The notes beneath the pieces were generated by a model that was given only the letters and a program-made list of their open reading frames with translations, made no database searches and was not told the origin of the DNA. The translations under genes were made by a program, and so were the position numbers. DNA of 64,000 bases from Rhizobium rhizogenes NBRC 13257 (GTDB lineage Bacteria > Pseudomonadota > Alphaproteobacteria > Rhizobiales > Rhizobiaceae): NCBI RefSeq assembly GCF_000696095.1, contig NZ_BAYX01000025.1:40574-104573 (forward strand), in the 5' to 3' direction. Positions within the stretch are counted from its first letter, which is position 1; each line of letters starts with the position of its first letter. Shown here piece after piece: positions 61,613 through 64,000 of the stretch.

Positions 61613-62665
61613 ATGGACACCGTGTTCAAGATACTCAAGACAGCGGCAACTGCCGTTATATCCGTCGCAATTTTCGCGACTAGCGCCCTCTCGGCAGGCA
61701 TTGACGGAGCACCCGCTCCCTTCGACAAGAAGACGGTCAACATTGCCGTCGTCAGCTTCCTTGGCAGTGGCGACTGGTTGCAAGCCTTCGAGGCCGGCGT
61801 CAAGCAGCAGGCCGACGCTCTTGGCATAAACCTCACCGTTTCGCAGGCTCGCAACGATAATGATGTCCAGCGAAGCCTCGTCGAGCAGGCAATCAATCTC
61901 GGCGTCGACGGCATCATCATCAATAACGGCCGGCCTGAAACTCTGAAGGATGTCGCGCAAGAGGCGCTCGATAAGGGCATCAAAGTCGTCGCCTACGACG
62001 TGAACCTAGATAATCCGCAAATCCCGCAAATCGAGCAAAGCGACAAGGACATGGCCAAGCTTGTGCTCGATCAGGCCATCAAGGACAAGGGCGATGGCTT
62101 TACGGGTGGCGCAGTCTATGTCGCCGGCTTTGCCCCTCTCGATCGACGCTACGACGTGTGGAAGGATTTCATCGTCAAGCACAATCTCAAGGAAAAGGCG
62201 GTCTGGGGCGTGGTCAACGACACAGTTCCCGCCTCGGTCGCCGACCAGACGAAGGCGGTCCTGCGCGCCAACCCGGACATTTCCGTGATCTTCACGCCAT
62301 GGGACGAATTCGCAAAGGGCGCCAAGCTTGCCATCGATGAACTCGGCCTCTCCAGCAAGGTCAAGATCTATGGTGTCGACATATCGACCGCTGATATCCA
62401 GTTGATCACTGAGCCGGACAGCGCCTGGGCTGCGACGGCTGCCACGAACGCGGCCGTCGTCGGCGAAGTATCCGTTCGCGCTGTCTCGCTCGCCATCGCC
62501 GGCCAGTTCCCGGGACGCTCCGTTCTTCTCCAGCCGACACTCATTACCCGGGACGATCTGATAGGCAACAAGATCGGCACGATCGAGGAGCTGCAGCAGA
62601 GGTTTCCAGCCTTCCTGAAGAGCGATGCCGCTACGGCTGCGTGGATCCCTGCGGCCAAGAACTGA
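61613..62665 (+). CDS. Sugar-type periplasmic binding protein (RbsB-like)
   Basis: This 350-residue type I periplasmic binding protein has a Sec signal (ILKTAATAVISVAIFATSAL, cleavage near ALSAG). The first lobe contains VSFLGSGDWLQAFEAGVKQQ and NLGVDGIIINNGRPETL, typical of the RbsB/Peripla_BP_4 family. The start is ATG or a GTG three codons later; neither has a clear ribosome site. No intact permease or ATPase of this type is in the window, so it may be an orphan or use another transporter. Confidence 0.82.
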   Translation: MDTVFKILKTAATAVISVAIFATSALSAGIDGAPAPFDKKTVNIAVVSFLGSGDWLQAFEAGVKQQADALGINLTVSQARNDNDVQRSLVEQAINLGVDGIIINNGRPETLKDVAQEALDKGIKVVAYDVNLDNPQIPQIEQSDKDMAKLVLDQAIKDKGDGFTGGAVYVAGFAPLDRRYDVWKDFIVKHNLKEKAVWGVVNDTVPASVADQTKAVLRANPDISVIFTPWDEFAKGAKLAIDELGLSSKVKIYGVDISTADIQLITEPDSAWAATAATNAAVVGEVSVRAVSLAIAGQFPGRSVLLQPTLITRDDLIGNKIGTIEELQQRFPAFLKSDAATAAWIPAAKN

Positions 62666-62686
62666 GCCGCGTCCGCAACTGCTCAC

Positions 62687-62711
62687 AAGCGCTGCCCGTT
62701 GGGCAGCGCTT
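62687..62711 (+). terminator. Hairpin after the sugar-type binding protein
   Basis: AAGCGCTGCCC and GGGCAGCGCTT form a perfect 11-bp stem with a GTT loop, 22 nt after the stop. The downstream CCCATTTTCC is only weakly T-rich, so it may lower rather than stop read-through into the next gene. Confidence 0.6.
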
Positions 62712-62739
62712 CCCATTTTCCGAAGGTATGAGAAGACCC

Positions 62740-63993
62740 ATGGCATCGATCGATCTGCCCAAACCCGATTTTGCCCGCAACATGACGCTGATCGGCCATA
62801 GCGATATTGGCGGTCGCGGCGACGGACTGCAGCTTATGGTCCATCGCGGTTACGCCTATATCGCCCATCCCTGGTCACAGGGGTTTTCGATCGTTGACGT
62901 GCGAGATGCGAAAAACCCGAAAACCGTCAACTACGTGCAGGCTCCGGCCAACACATGGAACATCCACCTCCAAACCCATGGCGAGCTGTTGCTGGTCATC
63001 AACGCCCTGGATCTCTTCGCCGATGTCGAGTCTTTCACGGACGAAAAGGCCTACTACACCAAATCCGTCGGCGAGACGGTCGCCGCGGAGAAGCGCGAAC
63101 GAGCCTGGACCGCGGGCATGACTGTTTTCGATATTTCCATACCCTACAAGCCACGGAAGATCGGTCAGTTGGACGTGGAAGGAATCGGCTTCCACAGGCT
63201 CTGGTATGTCGGCGGCCGCTATGCCTATGCCTCGGCACTGCTTGACGGGTTTTCCGACTACATCTTCGTCACCGTCGATATGGCCGATCCGACAAGACCC
63301 GCACTTGTCGGCCAATGGTGGCTCCCGGGCATGAACCGAGCAGCGGGCGAAGCGCCGAGCTGGGGCGATGGCAAACGCTATGCATTGCATCATGCGCTGG
63401 TGCATGGCGATACTGCCTATGCCTGCTGGCGCGATGGCGGATTGACACTTCTCGACATCAAAGATCGCGCGACGCCAAAGCTCATCAAGCACCATAACTG
63501 GTGCCCGCCCTATGGCGGCGGCACGCATTCGCCGCTTCCCCTGCCCGGCCGTGACCTTTTAGTGGTGGCGGATGAGGCGGTGCTAGACAACGAGGAAGAC
63601 GGGCGAAAGCATACCTGGGTCTTTGATATCCGCGTGCCCGAAAACCCGGTCAGCATTTCCACTTTCCCGATCCCCGCCGAGATTGACTACACGAAGAAGG
63701 GTGGCCATTTCGGCCCACACAATTTGCATGAAAACCGGCCCGGTTCATTCGTCTCTGAAACGCTGATCTTTGCGACCTGGCAGAATGCCGGTATCCGCGC
63801 CTTCGATATTTCCGACCCCTACCATCCTGTCGAAACCGCCGCTCTCGTTCCGGCAGGGCCGACGACGATGACCGACCGTCGCCCTGGGCGGCCGAAGGTC
63901 ATCCAGTCAGCAGATGTCTTCGTGGACGCCAACGGCCTGATCTATGCCACGGACTATAATGCCGGACTGGAAATCATCGCATATAGCGGCTGA
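62740..63993 (+). CDS. LVIVD-repeat beta-propeller-like protein
   Basis: This 417-residue protein has repeated strands of the LVIVD type, such as GFSIVDVRDAKNPKTVNYV, GMTVFDISIPYKPRKIGQLD, GLTLLDIKDRATPKLIKHH and GIRAFDISDPYHPVETAALV. It probably forms a beta-propeller. No signal peptide is seen. The ATG at 62740 was taken; one at 62728 touches the GAAGGT site. The function of this group is not known to me, though it often sits with transport or catabolic genes. Confidence 0.75.
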   Translation: MASIDLPKPDFARNMTLIGHSDIGGRGDGLQLMVHRGYAYIAHPWSQGFSIVDVRDAKNPKTVNYVQAPANTWNIHLQTHGELLLVINALDLFADVESFTDEKAYYTKSVGETVAAEKRERAWTAGMTVFDISIPYKPRKIGQLDVEGIGFHRLWYVGGRYAYASALLDGFSDYIFVTVDMADPTRPALVGQWWLPGMNRAAGEAPSWGDGKRYALHHALVHGDTAYACWRDGGLTLLDIKDRATPKLIKHHNWCPPYGGGTHSPLPLPGRDLLVVADEAVLDNEEDGRKHTWVFDIRVPENPVSISTFPIPAEIDYTKKGGHFGPHNLHENRPGSFVSETLIFATWQNAGIRAFDISDPYHPVETAALVPAGPTTMTDRRPGRPKVIQSADVFVDANGLIYATDYNAGLEIIAYSG

Positions 63994-64000
63994 TGGGGTG

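Noticed and set aside
1..64000. CRISPR arrays, tRNA or rRNA genes, phage genes and replication origins
   Set aside because: No regularly spaced repeats, RNA gene cores, phage structural or replication genes were recognised on either strand.

Overview
The window reads as accessory DNA of an alphaproteobacterium, most likely in the Rhizobiaceae/Brucellaceae part of the Hyphomicrobiales. The reasons are moderately high GC, an IS427-type insertion sequence, many Tat-dependent binding proteins, densely packed ABC-transporter catabolic operons and rhizobial-type hypothetical proteins. No rRNA, tRNA, CRISPR array, phage gene or replication gene was recognised. The species and the replicon cannot be fixed from the sequence alone.

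Region 1 (1-15.7 kb) is an aromatic nitrile/mandelate island. It holds catB (cut by the left edge) with divergent catR, a benzaldehyde-type dehydrogenase, a Tat-exported GMC flavoenzyme, mandelate racemase, FMN mandelate dehydrogenase and benzoylformate decarboxylase (mdlCBA), their divergent LysR regulator, two nitrilases (one with a Tat signal) and two AraC regulators. Read together, these encode mandelonitrile > mandelate > benzoylformate > benzaldehyde > benzoate, with the catechol branch starting again at catB. The benzoate-to-catechol step is not in the window. A decayed IS5/IS427 copy and an IS21 (istB) remnant split the island at 4.86-6.34 kb.

Region 2 (15.8-21.2 kb) has an alpha/beta hydrolase, a cyanide-insensitive-type bd oxidase (cioA, cioB and a DUF2474 small subunit) behind an 18-bp palindrome with a perfect FNR/FixK core, a secreted hypothetical protein, the 3' stump of a poxB-like gene and a FUSC-type membrane protein. 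Region 3 (21.9-26.9 kb) is a LysR gene followed by a probable quinone-detoxification operon: DoxX, a two-domain VOC protein, glutathionyl-hydroquinone reductase, a carboxylesterase and an LLM flavoenzyme. Region 4 (27.5-32.0 kb) is a TetR-controlled glucoside unit: operator, MFS permease, GH3 beta-glucosidase and TetR.

Region 5 (32.6-46.8 kb) looks like an amide/ureide or peptide scavenging locus. A LuxR gene diverges from two tandem arginase-fold proteins in which the usual first metal-binding His is Cys. These converge on a long minus-strand array: amidase, amide-type binding protein, LivH, LivM-LivG fusion, LivF, then a dipeptide-type transporter with a fused double ATPase. Region 6 (47.1-64 kb) is an organosulfur-like locus. 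It holds TetR, a second dipeptide-type ABC transporter, an NtaA/DszA-type flavin monooxygenase, a cysteine-synthase homologue, a frameshifted MFS gene, an AtsK/TauD dioxygenase, an SsuABC-like transporter with two different permeases, a remnant of a ribose-type permease, a sugar-type binding protein and an LVIVD-repeat protein.

Functions are assigned by recognising protein motifs and remembered family sequences; no database search was possible.
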